From RUG12461 sp045661345 (GTDB taxonomy: Bacteria > Bacillota > Clostridia > Lachnospirales > Lachnospiraceae): a DNA stretch of 64,000 bases. Positions 25,980 through 35,565 of the stretch are shown in pieces. The stretch's first letter is position 1. Each line of letters opens with the position of its first letter. The notes below the pieces were generated by a model. That model saw only the letters and a list, made by a program, of their open reading frames with translations, had not been told where the DNA came from and searched no databases. The translations under genes and the position numbers were made by a program. Location of the stretch: positions 1 through 64,000 of the forward strand of contig JAZRFM010000014.1 of the NCBI GenBank assembly GCA_045661345.1. Direction: 5' to 3'.

Positions 25980-27290
25980 ATGTGGGCATATGAAAAAGTG
26001 TTCTATCAGTTCTATCCGTTGGGGATGACCGGTGCGCCATTCGAGAATGACGGGGTGCTGACGCACCGGATCCGACAAATTGAGGACTTCCTGCCGCACC
26101 TTACGAAATGCAACGTTGGTGCGGTTTATTTTTCCCCGATTTTTGAATCCGACACGCATGGCTACAACACCAGAGATTACAGGAAGATTGACACGCGTCT
26201 CGGGACAAATGAGGATTTCAAAGAGCTGGTACAGAAATTTCACGAGGCCGGGATACGCGTGATCATTGATGCTGTCTTCAATCACGTCGGACGCGGCTTT
26301 TTTGCATTTCGCGATGTGCAGGAAAAACGTTGGGACAGTCCCTACAAGGACTGGTTTCATCTGAGCTTTGACGGGAATTCCAACTACAACGACGGATTCT
26401 GGTATGAAGGCTGGGAAGGCAACTATGACCTTGTGAAGCTGAATCTTCACAATGAGGATGTGGTGCAGCACCTGTTTGAAGCTGTGGATTTCTGGAAAAA
26501 AGAATTCGATATCGATGGGCTCCGGCTTGACGTGGCGTACTGCCTGGACCGGGGGTTTCTGCACCGGCTGCGGGAGCACTGCAATGGGCTGTCCCCCGAT
26601 TTCTTTCTGGTGGGAGAAATGGTGCACGGCAACTACTACGAGTACATCAATGACGGCATGCTGCACTCCGTGACGAACTACGAGTGCTACAAAGGCCTCT
26701 ATTCCGCCATGAACAGCTACAACCTTTTTGAGATCGTACATTCTCTGCTTCGTCTGTTCGGACCGGAGCAGTGGTGTCTGTGCCGCGGGATGCACCTGCT
26801 TTCCTTTGTGGACAACCATGATGTAAGCCGCATCGCCTCCGTTCTTGAAAACCCGAACCATCTCCCCCTGATTTACGGATTGCTCTTTGGGATGCCGGGG
26901 ATTCCCATTATTTACTACGGAAGCGAGTGGGGGATCACCGGGAAGAAAAGCGACGGGGATCCGGCACTGCGTCCGGAGGTCAGGAAGCCGGAATGGAATT
27001 CCCTTACGGATCTCATCGCGAAGCTCGCGGAGATCAAGCAGAACTCCGAAGCCCTGAATTACGGCGGGATCCGGCAGGTGGTGCTGACAAACCGCCAGTG
27101 TATTCTGGAACGGAAAAGTGAACATGAGCGCGTCCTCATTGCGATCAATATCGATGAAAATGAGTACACCGCACATTTTGATGCGGGATGCGGACAGGCC
27201 GAAGAAATGATTACCGGAAAGCTCCATGACTTTGGCGGAGGCTCGGTATTGCCGGGTTATTCCGTACAATTCTGGAAAATGGAGCGCTAG
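25980..27290 (+). CDS. GH13 alpha-amylase family enzyme
   Basis: 436 residues, cytoplasmic (no signal peptide). The GH13 barrel motifs are VIIDAVFNHVG (region I), DGLRLDVAY with the Asp nucleophile (about 176-184), LVGEMVHG with the acid/base Glu (about 209-216) and SFVDNHDVSR with the third Asp (about 277-286). It is short for the family and has a small C-terminal beta domain. It probably hydrolyses maltodextrins or alpha-glucans inside the cell, together with the phosphorylase at 9085. The exact bond and product cannot be told. It is in line with the MecA-like gene (23-bp gap) and the RND gene, so one operon is possible. Confidence 0.85.
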   Translation: MWAYEKVFYQFYPLGMTGAPFENDGVLTHRIRQIEDFLPHLTKCNVGAVYFSPIFESDTHGYNTRDYRKIDTRLGTNEDFKELVQKFHEAGIRVIIDAVFNHVGRGFFAFRDVQEKRWDSPYKDWFHLSFDGNSNYNDGFWYEGWEGNYDLVKLNLHNEDVVQHLFEAVDFWKKEFDIDGLRLDVAYCLDRGFLHRLREHCNGLSPDFFLVGEMVHGNYYEYINDGMLHSVTNYECYKGLYSAMNSYNLFEIVHSLLRLFGPEQWCLCRGMHLLSFVDNHDVSRIASVLENPNHLPLIYGLLFGMPGIPIIYYGSEWGITGKKSDGDPALRPEVRKPEWNSLTDLIAKLAEIKQNSEALNYGGIRQVVLTNRQCILERKSEHERVLIAINIDENEYTAHFDAGCGQAEEMITGKLHDFGGGSVLPGYSVQFWKMER

Positions 27291-27342
27291 ACATGTGAAA
27301 GGGAAGCGACTGATCGGTGCTTCCGGGACGAAAAGAGGAATT

Positions 27343-30300
27343 ATGATCAAGTTAAGTGTAAAGAAACCGTTTGTGGTGCTTGTGGGCGTCATCGTCATCA
27401 TGCTGATCGGCGCAGTGGCGCTGATACGTATGGAGACCAGTCTGCTGCCGGATATGGATCTGCCCTACATGGCAGTGATCACGACATACCCCGGGGCCAG
27501 CCCCGAAAAGGTGGAGGAAAACCTCACGAAGCCGATGGAAAGTGCCCTCGGAACGGTATCCGGCGTGGAGTCGGTGCTCAGCGTGAGCGGAGAAAACTAC
27601 AGCATGATCACGCTGGAATTCACGGATGGAACGAATATGGATTCCGCCATGGTAAAGGTCAGCTCCGCGGTGAACCAGATCGAGGCCGCGCTGCCGGAGG
27701 AATGCGGCACACCCAATATCATGGAGATCAGCATGGATATGATGGCGACCCTGTACGCCAGTGTCAGCTATGACGGGATGGATATCTATGCGCTTTCCGA
27801 TTTTACGGAAGATACCGTGATGCCCTTCCTGGAGCGTCAGAACGGTGTAGCCAGCGTGAATGCGGCGGGTATCGTTGACCAGGTGGTGGAGGTACGGCTT
27901 TCCGAGGAAAAGGTCGACGACGTCAACAAACGGATCAAACAGAAAGTGGCGGATGGATTCCGCGAGGCGGAGGAGGAGCTGCAGAAAGCGAAGGACGACC
28001 TCGCGGCGGCGGAAAAAACCCTTGCCTCCAAGGAGCGGGAATATCAGAAAGCCGTCTCTGCCATGACACCGGAGATGATCGCAGCGGCCGGGCTGTCCAA
28101 TGCAAAGGCGCAGATCGCAGGCGGCAAGCGTGAAATCGCGGAAGGGAAAAAAGAGCTGGAGGCAGCGGAGGAGGCGCTGAAAACCGCCCGGGAGGAGGCG
28201 GAAGAGGCTGCGAACGTGGATCAGCTCGTGAACCTGGACACCATCAGCCAGATCATCTATGCGCAGAACTTTGCGATGCCGGCCGGGTATCTGGACAGTG
28301 AGGATGACAATCAGTGGATTCTGAAGGTGGGCGAAAACTACACTTCTCCGGAGGAGCTGTCTGCGATGGTACTGACGTCAGCCGGAGGCGAGGACATCCT
28401 CCTTTCGGATGTGGCGGACATTACGGTGATCGACCACGCCGGGGATTCATACTCGAGAGTCAACGGGGAACAGGGGATTCTGCTTTCCGTCTTTAAGGGG
28501 AGCACTGCCGGGACGAGTGCCGTCAGCAAAGAAGTGAAGAACGCCATGCAGGAGCTGGAGGACTCCTATGAGGGGCTGCACATTGTTCCCCTCATCGACC
28601 AGGGCGCCTTTATCAATATGGTCATTCACAGTATCGCCATCAGCATGCTGATCGGGGCACTTCTTGCCATTGTGATTCTGGCGATCTTTCTTCTGGATAT
28701 CCGCCCGACCCTTGTGGTGGCTTTCAGTATTCCCTTCAGTATCCTGACGGCCATCGTCATTATGTACTTCACCGGGATTTCCATCAACCTGATGTCCCTG
28801 TTCGGGATCTCCCTTGCAGTGGGTATGCTGGTGGACAATTCCATTGTCGTGATCGAGAATATTTACCGCCTGCGGTTCAGGGGACTGTCTGCGCCCCGGG
28901 CGGCGGTGCAGGGCACACGGCAGGTCTCCGGCGCGATCATCAGCTCGACGCTGACGACGATCTGCGTGTTCTTCCCCATCGTATTTACCAGCGGTCTGGT
29001 ACGACAGCTGATGCTGCCCTTCTCCCTTTCCATCGTGTTTGCACTGCTGGCGTCACTGCTTGTTGCCATGACGGTAGTGCCCGTGATGGGCTCCACACTT
29101 CTGAAAAAAACAACACCGCGCCAGCATAAGGTTTTTGACAGGATCCAGAACGTATACGGCGCGATCCTGTCCTTCTTCCTGAAAGTAAAGCTGATCCCCC
29201 TGGCGGTAGCGGGCGGGCTCCTCGCTTTCTGTGTCGTACAGGTACTGCGGATGGGAATCGTCCTGCTTCCGAATGCGGGATCCGATCAGGTCACCCTGCA
29301 GGCAAAGCTTGATGAAGAGCTGACGCAGGAGGAATGTTATGAAACCGCGGACCGGATCATGGAGGCAGTGATCAGCGAACCGGGGGTGAAGGTGCTGGGT
29401 CTGATGGACGGCAACAGTGCTTCCGGGATCAACGGCGCAGCTCTTTCGGGAGAAAGAATGGATGCCCACTCCTTCTCCGGCTATATCATTCCGGAGGACG
29501 GCATGGATACCACAGAGGAGCTGAACGACCTCTGCCACAGGCTGACCGCTGCGGTTTCCGACATCGACGGTGAGATCACCATTACCAATTCCATGATGGG
29601 AGAGATGACGGCGCTCCTGGGACAGGGGCTGGAGATCGATATTTTCGGAAATGATGTTACAGAGCTGATCCGCATCTCCGAAGAGGTGATGGATATCGTT
29701 TCCTCCGTGCAGGGATTTTCGGATATCACCAACGGGATCGGAACACCGGAAAAAGAAATCCACCTCCTGATCGATAAAGACGAAGCGATGCGTCTCGGGA
29801 TCACGGAAGCGGAATTGTATCAGTTGATCGCATCCAGGCTGCAGACCGAAAAAACCCCCACCTCCCTCACAATGGACCAAAGGGAAATGGATGTCACGGT
29901 AGTGGATGAGCTGGACACCCTGACGGCGGACAATCTGCTGGATCTGACCTTTGAAACGAAGAAGCAGGATGAAAACGGGGAGATGGTGGAGGAAACGCAT
30001 AAGCTCTCCGATGTGGCCGAGGTGGAATACCGGGATACGGTTTCCGAGATCCACCGGGAAAACGGCACACGCAAGATCACGGTTTCCGCAGATGTGGAGG
30101 ACGGCTACAACCTGACGCTTTTGAACCGGCAGGTGGAGGCAAAGCTCAACGCCTATGACATGCCGGAGGGTTATTCCTACGCCTTCGGCGGAGAAATGGA
30201 AAACATTTATGATATGCTGCGGCAGATGGGGCTGCTGATGATTGTTGGCGCCGTGCTGATCTATCTGGTGATGGTGGCGCAGTTCCAAAGCCTCCTTTCG

Positions 30301-30816
30301 CCGTTTATCGTGATCTTTACCGTGCCCCTTGCCTTCACGGGAGGCATGATCGGCATGCTCGTTACCGGGTCACAGATGTCACTGGTTTCCCTGATGGGAT
30401 TTTTGGTGCTCATGGGGACTGTGGTCAACAACGGTATCGTTTTTGTGGACTACGTGAACCAGCTTCGGATCGGCGGTCTGGAAAAGAAACAGGCCCTCGT
30501 TGCGGCGGGAAAGACCAGAATGCGCCCCATCCTGATGACGGCGCTGACCACGATCCTTGCCATGATGGCCATGTTCTTCAACCCGGATGCGGGCGCGGAG
30601 ATGAGCAAGGATATGGCAATCGTCGTCGCGGCAGGTCTTTTGTATGCCACCCTGATGACACTCTTTGTCGAGCCGGTGCTGTATGATATCTTCTACCGTA
30701 AGCAGCCGAAGGTGGTGGACGTGGGTGAAGACGACCTGGATACGGTACCGGATGATGCGGCGGACTTTCTGGAAAAGCTCCGGGAGAGTGATCCTACCGG
30801 AGGCGGCACGCCTTGA
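27343..30816 (+). CDS. RND-family permease with coiled-coil insertion
   Basis: 1157 residues. Two halves each with a large outside domain and six membrane helices, as in AcrB/HAE1 exporters. N-terminal MIKLSVKKPFVVLVGVIVIML and METSLLPDMDLPYMAVITTYPGA are typical. Helix 4 has GMLVDNSIVVIENIYR, keeping one Asp where many AcrB-type pumps have two. The first outside domain carries an extra helical hairpin of about 95 residues (about 196-292) rich in Glu, Lys and Ala, found in RND-like proteins of Gram-positive bacteria. The ATG at 27343 has AGAGGA upstream; frame upstream of it overlaps the GH13 gene. No membrane-fusion or outer-membrane partner is next to it. Substrate unknown; lipid, glycan or drug export are all possible. 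Confidence 0.88.
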   Translation: MIKLSVKKPFVVLVGVIVIMLIGAVALIRMETSLLPDMDLPYMAVITTYPGASPEKVEENLTKPMESALGTVSGVESVLSVSGENYSMITLEFTDGTNMDSAMVKVSSAVNQIEAALPEECGTPNIMEISMDMMATLYASVSYDGMDIYALSDFTEDTVMPFLERQNGVASVNAAGIVDQVVEVRLSEEKVDDVNKRIKQKVADGFREAEEELQKAKDDLAAAEKTLASKEREYQKAVSAMTPEMIAAAGLSNAKAQIAGGKREIAEGKKELEAAEEALKTAREEAEEAANVDQLVNLDTISQIIYAQNFAMPAGYLDSEDDNQWILKVGENYTSPEELSAMVLTSAGGEDILLSDVADITVIDHAGDSYSRVNGEQGILLSVFKGSTAGTSAVSKEVKNAMQELEDSYEGLHIVPLIDQGAFINMVIHSIAISMLIGALLAIVILAIFLLDIRPTLVVAFSIPFSILTAIVIMYFTGISINLMSLFGISLAVGMLVDNSIVVIENIYRLRFRGLSAPRAAVQGTRQVSGAIISSTLTTICVFFPIVFTSGLVRQLMLPFSLSIVFALLASLLVAMTVVPVMGSTLLKKTTPRQHKVFDRIQNVYGAILSFFLKVKLIPLAVAGGLLAFCVVQVLRMGIVLLPNAGSDQVTLQAKLDEELTQEECYETADRIMEAVISEPGVKVLGLMDGNSASGINGAALSGERMDAHSFSGYIIPEDGMDTTEELNDLCHRLTAAVSDIDGEITITNSMMGEMTALLGQGLEIDIFGNDVTELIRISEEVMDIVSSVQGFSDITNGIGTPEKEIHLLIDKDEAMRLGITEAELYQLIASRLQTEKTPTSLTMDQREMDVTVVDELDTLTADNLLDLTFETKKQDENGEMVEETHKLSDVAEVEYRDTVSEIHRENGTRKITVSADVEDGYNLTLLNRQVEAKLNAYDMPEGYSYAFGGEMENIYDMLRQMGLLMIVGAVLIYLVMVAQFQSLLSPFIVIFTVPLAFTGGMIGMLVTGSQMSLVSLMGFLVLMGTVVNNGIVFVDYVNQLRIGGLEKKQALVAAGKTRMRPILMTALTTILAMMAMFFNPDAGAEMSKDMAIVVAAGLLYATLMTLFVEPVLYDIFYRKQPKVVDVGEDDLDTVPDDAADFLEKLRESDPTGGGTP

Positions 30817-30879
30817 AAAAAGCATAGGGAAGATGTAGAATGAAGAAAGATTTTTTGTAGAAAAGGAGTGATTTTTCAA

Positions 30880-31869
30880 ATGGGAAGCTTTGGTTTTGGT
30901 CAGTTGATTGATATGCTGCGCAAAAATCCGAAGAAAATCGTTTTTACAGAAGGAACGGATCCGCGTGTGCTGGAGGCGGCGTCACGACTTCTTGCCGGGA
31001 CATTCTTAAGTCCGATCCTGGTGGGCAATCCTGACGAGGTGGCGAAGGCGGCGGAAGAATCCGCGTTCAATATCCGGGGAGCACAGATCATCGATCCTGC
31101 CAATTTTGACAGGATGGACGAAATGGTGGATCTCTTCTGCGAGCTGCGCAAGAAGAAGGGGGTCACGCCGGAACAGGCACGCCAGACCCTGAAGGCAGCG
31201 AACTATTTCGGCACGATGCTTGTGAAGATGGGAATCGGCGACGCGCTTCTCGGCGGTGCGACCTATTCCACCGCAGACACGGTACGCCCGGCACTGCAGC
31301 TTATCAAAACAAAACCCGGTAATTCCATTGTGTCTTCCGTCTTCATTCTGGTAAGACCCGGCGCATCCGGTGAAAATGAAGTGCTGGCCATGGGAGACTG
31401 TGCCATCAACATCAAGCCCACAGAGGATGAACTCGTGGAGATCGCCTATGAGGTTGCAAACTGTGCCAGGATCTTCGGGATTGATCCGCGGATCGCATTC
31501 TTAAGCTACTCTACCTGGGGCTCCGGTTCCGGCGAAGACGTGGATAAGATGCACAATGCGGCAAAGAAAGCAAAAGAAAAGTATCCGGATCTCATCATCG
31601 ACGGTGAGATGCAGTTTGACGCGGCGGTTTCTCCCCGTGTCGCGAAGCAGAAGTGTCCGGACAGTGCAACGGAAGGCCGTGCAAATGCATTTATCTTCCC
31701 GGACATCAACGCCGGTAATATCGGCTACAAGATTGCACAGAGACTCGGCCGCTTCGATGCATACGGACCGATCCTGCTGGGACTCAATGCCCCGATCAAT
31801 GATCTGTCCAGAGGCTGCAACGCAGGCGAAGTCTATTCCATGGCAATCATCACGGCGGCCCTCGCCTGA
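30880..31869 (+). CDS. pta: Phosphate acetyltransferase
   Basis: 329 residues. Interconverts acetyl-CoA and acetyl phosphate; with acetate kinase (not in this window) it gives ATP and acetate during fermentation. The Pta block is intact: KIVFTEGTDPRVLEAASRL, LGGATYSTADTVRPALQ, IVSSVFILV, FLSYSTWGSG, DGEMQFDAA and FPDINAGNIGYKIAQRLG. Start: AAGGAG at 30862-30867 points to the ATG at 30880, although the spacer is long. A GTG at 30868 would be in contact with the ribosome site. A strong terminator follows. Confidence 0.95.
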   Translation: MGSFGFGQLIDMLRKNPKKIVFTEGTDPRVLEAASRLLAGTFLSPILVGNPDEVAKAAEESAFNIRGAQIIDPANFDRMDEMVDLFCELRKKKGVTPEQARQTLKAANYFGTMLVKMGIGDALLGGATYSTADTVRPALQLIKTKPGNSIVSSVFILVRPGASGENEVLAMGDCAINIKPTEDELVEIAYEVANCARIFGIDPRIAFLSYSTWGSGSGEDVDKMHNAAKKAKEKYPDLIIDGEMQFDAAVSPRVAKQKCPDSATEGRANAFIFPDINAGNIGYKIAQRLGRFDAYGPILLGLNAPINDLSRGCNAGEVYSMAIITAALA

Positions 31870-31894
31870 GAACCGACAACCTCTCTGATCTTCC

Positions 31895-31924
31895 TCGCGG
31901 CTCCCGCGTGAGCCGCGATTTTTT
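31895..31924 (+). terminator. Rho-independent terminator after pta
   Basis: Perfect 8-bp stem TCGCGGCT / AGCCGCGA, 8-base loop, then TTTTTT. Confidence 0.9.
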
Positions 31925-32036
31925 GTTTCCATGCAAACGGAGGTTTACACCTTGGCCCCGCCAGGGGCAGACATGCCGGGAGTGGTGGCGGGCAATCGTC
32001 CGGGAATAGAGGGAATCCACCGAAAGGAGAGTGCGG

Positions 32037-33545
32037 ATGAAAGAACTGGATGAAATTAAGAAACAGCTCCGGAAGGAGGCGGCGTTTGCGGATGCTGCCA
32101 GGATCGTCTCGTTTGATCAGGCGACGGTCTGTCCGGAAGAGGGCGTGGAAGAAAAAAACGAAATCATAGCGTCGCTGGAACAGCAGGCTTTTTCGCTGCG
32201 CCGGGACGAATCATTCCTGCGGAATATCAGAATGGCTTATGAAAAGCGGGAGAGCCTGGATGAGTGGGATCGCGCCCTGGTGGAGCAGCTGCACCGGAAG
32301 GATCTCATCGAGCAGAATATTTCCACGGATCGGGCGTATGCCTATGCGCTGATTGAAAAGAAAGCCTTTGTGGACTGGATGCAGGCGAAGGAAGCGTCGG
32401 ATTTTTCCATCTTTCGGGATTCTTTGTCCAGGGTGATCGATATCAACCGGGAGAGAAGCGCCCTGCGTGTTGTGGCACCTGAGGAGACCTGGATTCACGG
32501 GACATATGACAGGCTTCTGGACAGGTATGAACGGGGGATGAATGTGGAGATCATCGATCCCTGCTTCGCGGAGTGTGCGGAACGCCTTTCAAAGCTGCTT
32601 TCCAGGATTCTGAAAAGCAAAAAGAAGATACGGACAGATTTTTTGTCGCGTACTGTTCCGGAGGCGTCACAACGAAAGATGACGGAGTATCTCATGGATC
32701 TGCAGGGGTTTGATCCGAAACGGGGGATTTGCTCCGCATCAGAGCATGCTTATACGGAACGGCTGTCTGCACATGATATCCGGATCACCAGGTATATCCA
32801 TCCGGGCGGCTTTCTGTCCAACCTCTATACGGTGCTGCATGAAACGGGACATGCCCTGTTTGACCAGAGACAGCCTGAAAAGAACAACACGTATTTCCTG
32901 TATGACGGCAAGACCTTTGGCATGCATGAGTCCGTCTCCAGGTTTTACGAAAACATTGTGGGAAGATCGGAGGCCTTCCTGAATGCGATTTATCCGAAGC
33001 TGCAGGAGCTCATGCCGGAGGCGCTTTCGGATGTTTCCCCGCGGGAGCTTTATGAAGCGGCGAATCTGGTGGAGCCGTCCCTGATCCGGACAGAAGCGGA
33101 TGAGGTGACCTATGCCTTTCATGTCATGATCCGCTATGAACTGGAGAAAGAGATTTTTGAAGGGACACTGTCGGTGGATCAGCTTCCGGCGGCATGGAAT
33201 GATCTGTATGAGAAATACCTCGGGATCAGGCCGTCAGAGGACAGGGACGGGGTGCTGCAGGATGTGCATTGGACCTCTGATTTCGGCTATTTTCCCGCTT
33301 ATCTGCTGGGTAATTTTTACAATGCGATGTACGTCAACCGGATGAAACAGGAGATTGATTACGAAGGGGCTCTGGCGACGGGAAATCTTGCCCCGATCAA
33401 TGACTGGATGACGGAGAAGGTGTTTGCAAACGCAGACCGTCAGTCTCCGGCCGAGTGGCTTTTTGCATTGACCGGACGGTCGGTGACGGCCGATGATTTT
33501 ATGACGTACCTGGAAGAAAAATACGGCGCGCTGTATCAATTATAA
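32037..33545 (+). CDS. M32 metallocarboxypeptidase (Taq carboxypeptidase type)
   Basis: 502 residues. Zinc enzyme that removes C-terminal residues from peptides in the cytoplasm. The metal motif is VLHETGHALFDQ (HExxH at about 268-272), and a second conserved HESVSRFYEN (about 297-306) supplies the third ligand. Helical architecture and length match M32. The start at 32037 follows AAAGGAGA; a GTG at 32031 is closer to the site and less likely. It may process dietary or protein-turnover peptides. It is followed by 115 bp and then the HD pair. Confidence 0.9.
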   Translation: MKELDEIKKQLRKEAAFADAARIVSFDQATVCPEEGVEEKNEIIASLEQQAFSLRRDESFLRNIRMAYEKRESLDEWDRALVEQLHRKDLIEQNISTDRAYAYALIEKKAFVDWMQAKEASDFSIFRDSLSRVIDINRERSALRVVAPEETWIHGTYDRLLDRYERGMNVEIIDPCFAECAERLSKLLSRILKSKKKIRTDFLSRTVPEASQRKMTEYLMDLQGFDPKRGICSASEHAYTERLSAHDIRITRYIHPGGFLSNLYTVLHETGHALFDQRQPEKNNTYFLYDGKTFGMHESVSRFYENIVGRSEAFLNAIYPKLQELMPEALSDVSPRELYEAANLVEPSLIRTEADEVTYAFHVMIRYELEKEIFEGTLSVDQLPAAWNDLYEKYLGIRPSEDRDGVLQDVHWTSDFGYFPAYLLGNFYNAMYVNRMKQEIDYEGALATGNLAPINDWMTEKVFANADRQSPAEWLFALTGRSVTADDFMTYLEEKYGALYQL

Positions 33546-33660
33546 CCGGGGAAGCGGGTTCATGCGAACGGGCCACGAAGCAGCGGGGCTGAAGCGCCGG
33601 AGGGCGCGTGTGTCGGGGAACCGGGTTTGCAGGAGATGGTCATAGAGGTGAAAACGGTAG

Positions 33661-35562
33661 ATGGAGAAAGAGATCTTTCAAAAATATATTGAGCGCATGA
33701 CGGAGATCCGCGTCCTTTCTTCTCCGGAGATGAAGGATGTGGACGGTGCCGACGGCTACAGCAGGCGCCTGAGGGAAAACTTTCAGCGGATCGGACATCT
33801 GGCCGGGAAGAACAGGGAGATGCTGGATCAGGTCATTTTTCCCCTGACGGAGTCCGCGGATCTTCTCACGGAGGAGGAGATCACCCTGATCCGGGAGTTT
33901 AATGATTCCCTTGTGAATTATATGGCAGTGGAGAACCTGGACAGTGCCATCATGTCGCTGCTTTCGGACCGGCTGATGCAGGACGCGGAGCGTAAAGGGG
34001 ACGAGGGGTATCTGATCCAGGAGCTCCATGAGCAGGTTGTGGTGTGCCATACCTTCATGTATATGACGGGGCGTATCATCACGAATCAGGAGATCTGCAC
34101 CCGGTTCAGAGAGCGGGGGCTGGCGGCAGCGTCCCGCCTGATGGAGTATCTGGATCATGAGAAGTTTGCGGCGTTATCCAAAGAGTCCAAGGATCATGTG
34201 CTGATGGTTACGCGTTTTTCGGCCACCCTCCACGGCTCCTCCGGGGGGACGACTACCGCCCAGGCACATCAGTGGGTGGAGGCACTGGATCGTGCCATGG
34301 CAGTGTATGAGGATCCCTTTTACCGGGATGATTATCCGGATTACGACTGGGACTACTATCTTTTCCGGACACTGGAATACTACACCGCGATTCTGGATTA
34401 CACGTATCATATCAAGCCGGATCCGGAGGATCTGAAAAAGATCGTGGCAGCGGTGGAACGGCAGGAGGCCCTTTACGGGGAAGATGAAAAAAAGTACGGG
34501 GAATACTCCTCTTATCCGATGGTGATGATCAGCTATTACCTTGCAAAGCACCTGGAGGGTACCTTTCCCACGGAGGAATACAGAAAGAAAGTGCTCGCCC
34601 TGTATGCCGGACGGGATCGGAACGCCTATGATTTCGACAACCTTTTCGTGAACCTGCGATGCCCGATGGATACCATCCTTTCCATGGATCCCACGGGGAT
34701 GACAGAGAGGGAAAAGGCGCTGACCGGCCGGTTTTACCACGATGCCATCGCGTATGTATTCCGGATGCCAAACAGCGGGACGCTGAGCGAGCTGCTGGAG
34801 CTCTACACACCGCTGCTGCTGTATTTTGTGGAAATACCCGGCAAGATCACCTTTGAGGAGATGGGACTGCGGTCTCTTGCGGCGTTTCATCCTCCGACCT
34901 ACGTGCATTCCAGGATGGTCGCCTATCTGTCACGATGTATTGCAAACCATCTGCTGTCGACGGAGCCGGCGCATTTTGTGGGGATGCTGGGCTGCAGCGA
35001 TGTTGCGGAGGTGCAAAAGAAACGTGACGACATTCTCTCCTTTACGTTTCATGCGGCACTCTGCCATGACTTCGGCAAGCTGCCCATGATCGATACCATT
35101 TTTATTTACGGCAGACGGCTTCTGGATTTTGAATTTGAAAATATCAGACAGCACCCGGATCTGGGCGCGCGTCTTCTGGGAAGGAATGAGTCCACCAGAC
35201 GGTATCTGGATGTGGCGCGGGGACATCACCGCTGGTATGACAATTCCCACGGGTACCCGGAAACCTTTGATACGTCAAAGAGCCAGATCAAGACCATTAT
35301 CGATATCGTCGCCTGTGCGGACTGCCTGGATGCCGCGACGGATACCATCGGGCGAAGCTACAATCAGGGAAAGACCCTGGCAGATTTTCAGTCGGAGCTG
35401 AAGGAGGGGAGCGGTACCCGCTACGCGCCGTACCTGTATCCGCTTTTTCAGCGTCCCGAGGTACAGGAGGATCTGCACTATCTTCTGACCGAGGGAAGGC
35501 AGAACAATTATAAAAACACGTACCTGCTGCTTTTGCATGTCCAGGAACTGGCGGAGTCATAA
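33661..35562 (+). CDS. Large HD-domain protein A (HD-GYP-like C-terminus)
   Basis: 633 residues. The first about 410 are alpha-helical with no recognised domain. The C-terminal part (about 410-610) has the pattern of a divergent HD-GYP domain: AAFHPPTYVHSRMVA, then FHAALCHDFGKLPMID (HD at about 467-468), RQHPDLGARLLG, GHHRWYDNSHGYPETF (about 520-535) and ACADCLDAATDTIGR. All metal ligands expected in the family are present, although the HHE-x-DGSGYP block is altered to HHRWYDNSHGYP. It may hydrolyse cyclic di-GMP or another nucleotide. An adjacent paralog (35566) begins 3 bp after its stop codon. The helical N-terminus may be a sensor or docking part. AGAGGTG lies 10 bases before the ATG. Confidence 0.65.
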   Translation: MEKEIFQKYIERMTEIRVLSSPEMKDVDGADGYSRRLRENFQRIGHLAGKNREMLDQVIFPLTESADLLTEEEITLIREFNDSLVNYMAVENLDSAIMSLLSDRLMQDAERKGDEGYLIQELHEQVVVCHTFMYMTGRIITNQEICTRFRERGLAAASRLMEYLDHEKFAALSKESKDHVLMVTRFSATLHGSSGGTTTAQAHQWVEALDRAMAVYEDPFYRDDYPDYDWDYYLFRTLEYYTAILDYTYHIKPDPEDLKKIVAAVERQEALYGEDEKKYGEYSSYPMVMISYYLAKHLEGTFPTEEYRKKVLALYAGRDRNAYDFDNLFVNLRCPMDTILSMDPTGMTEREKALTGRFYHDAIAYVFRMPNSGTLSELLELYTPLLLYFVEIPGKITFEEMGLRSLAAFHPPTYVHSRMVAYLSRCIANHLLSTEPAHFVGMLGCSDVAEVQKKRDDILSFTFHAALCHDFGKLPMIDTIFIYGRRLLDFEFENIRQHPDLGARLLGRNESTRRYLDVARGHHRWYDNSHGYPETFDTSKSQIKTIIDIVACADCLDAATDTIGRSYNQGKTLADFQSELKEGSGTRYAPYLYPLFQRPEVQEDLHYLLTEGRQNNYKNTYLLLLHVQELAES

Positions 35563-35565
35563 TTC

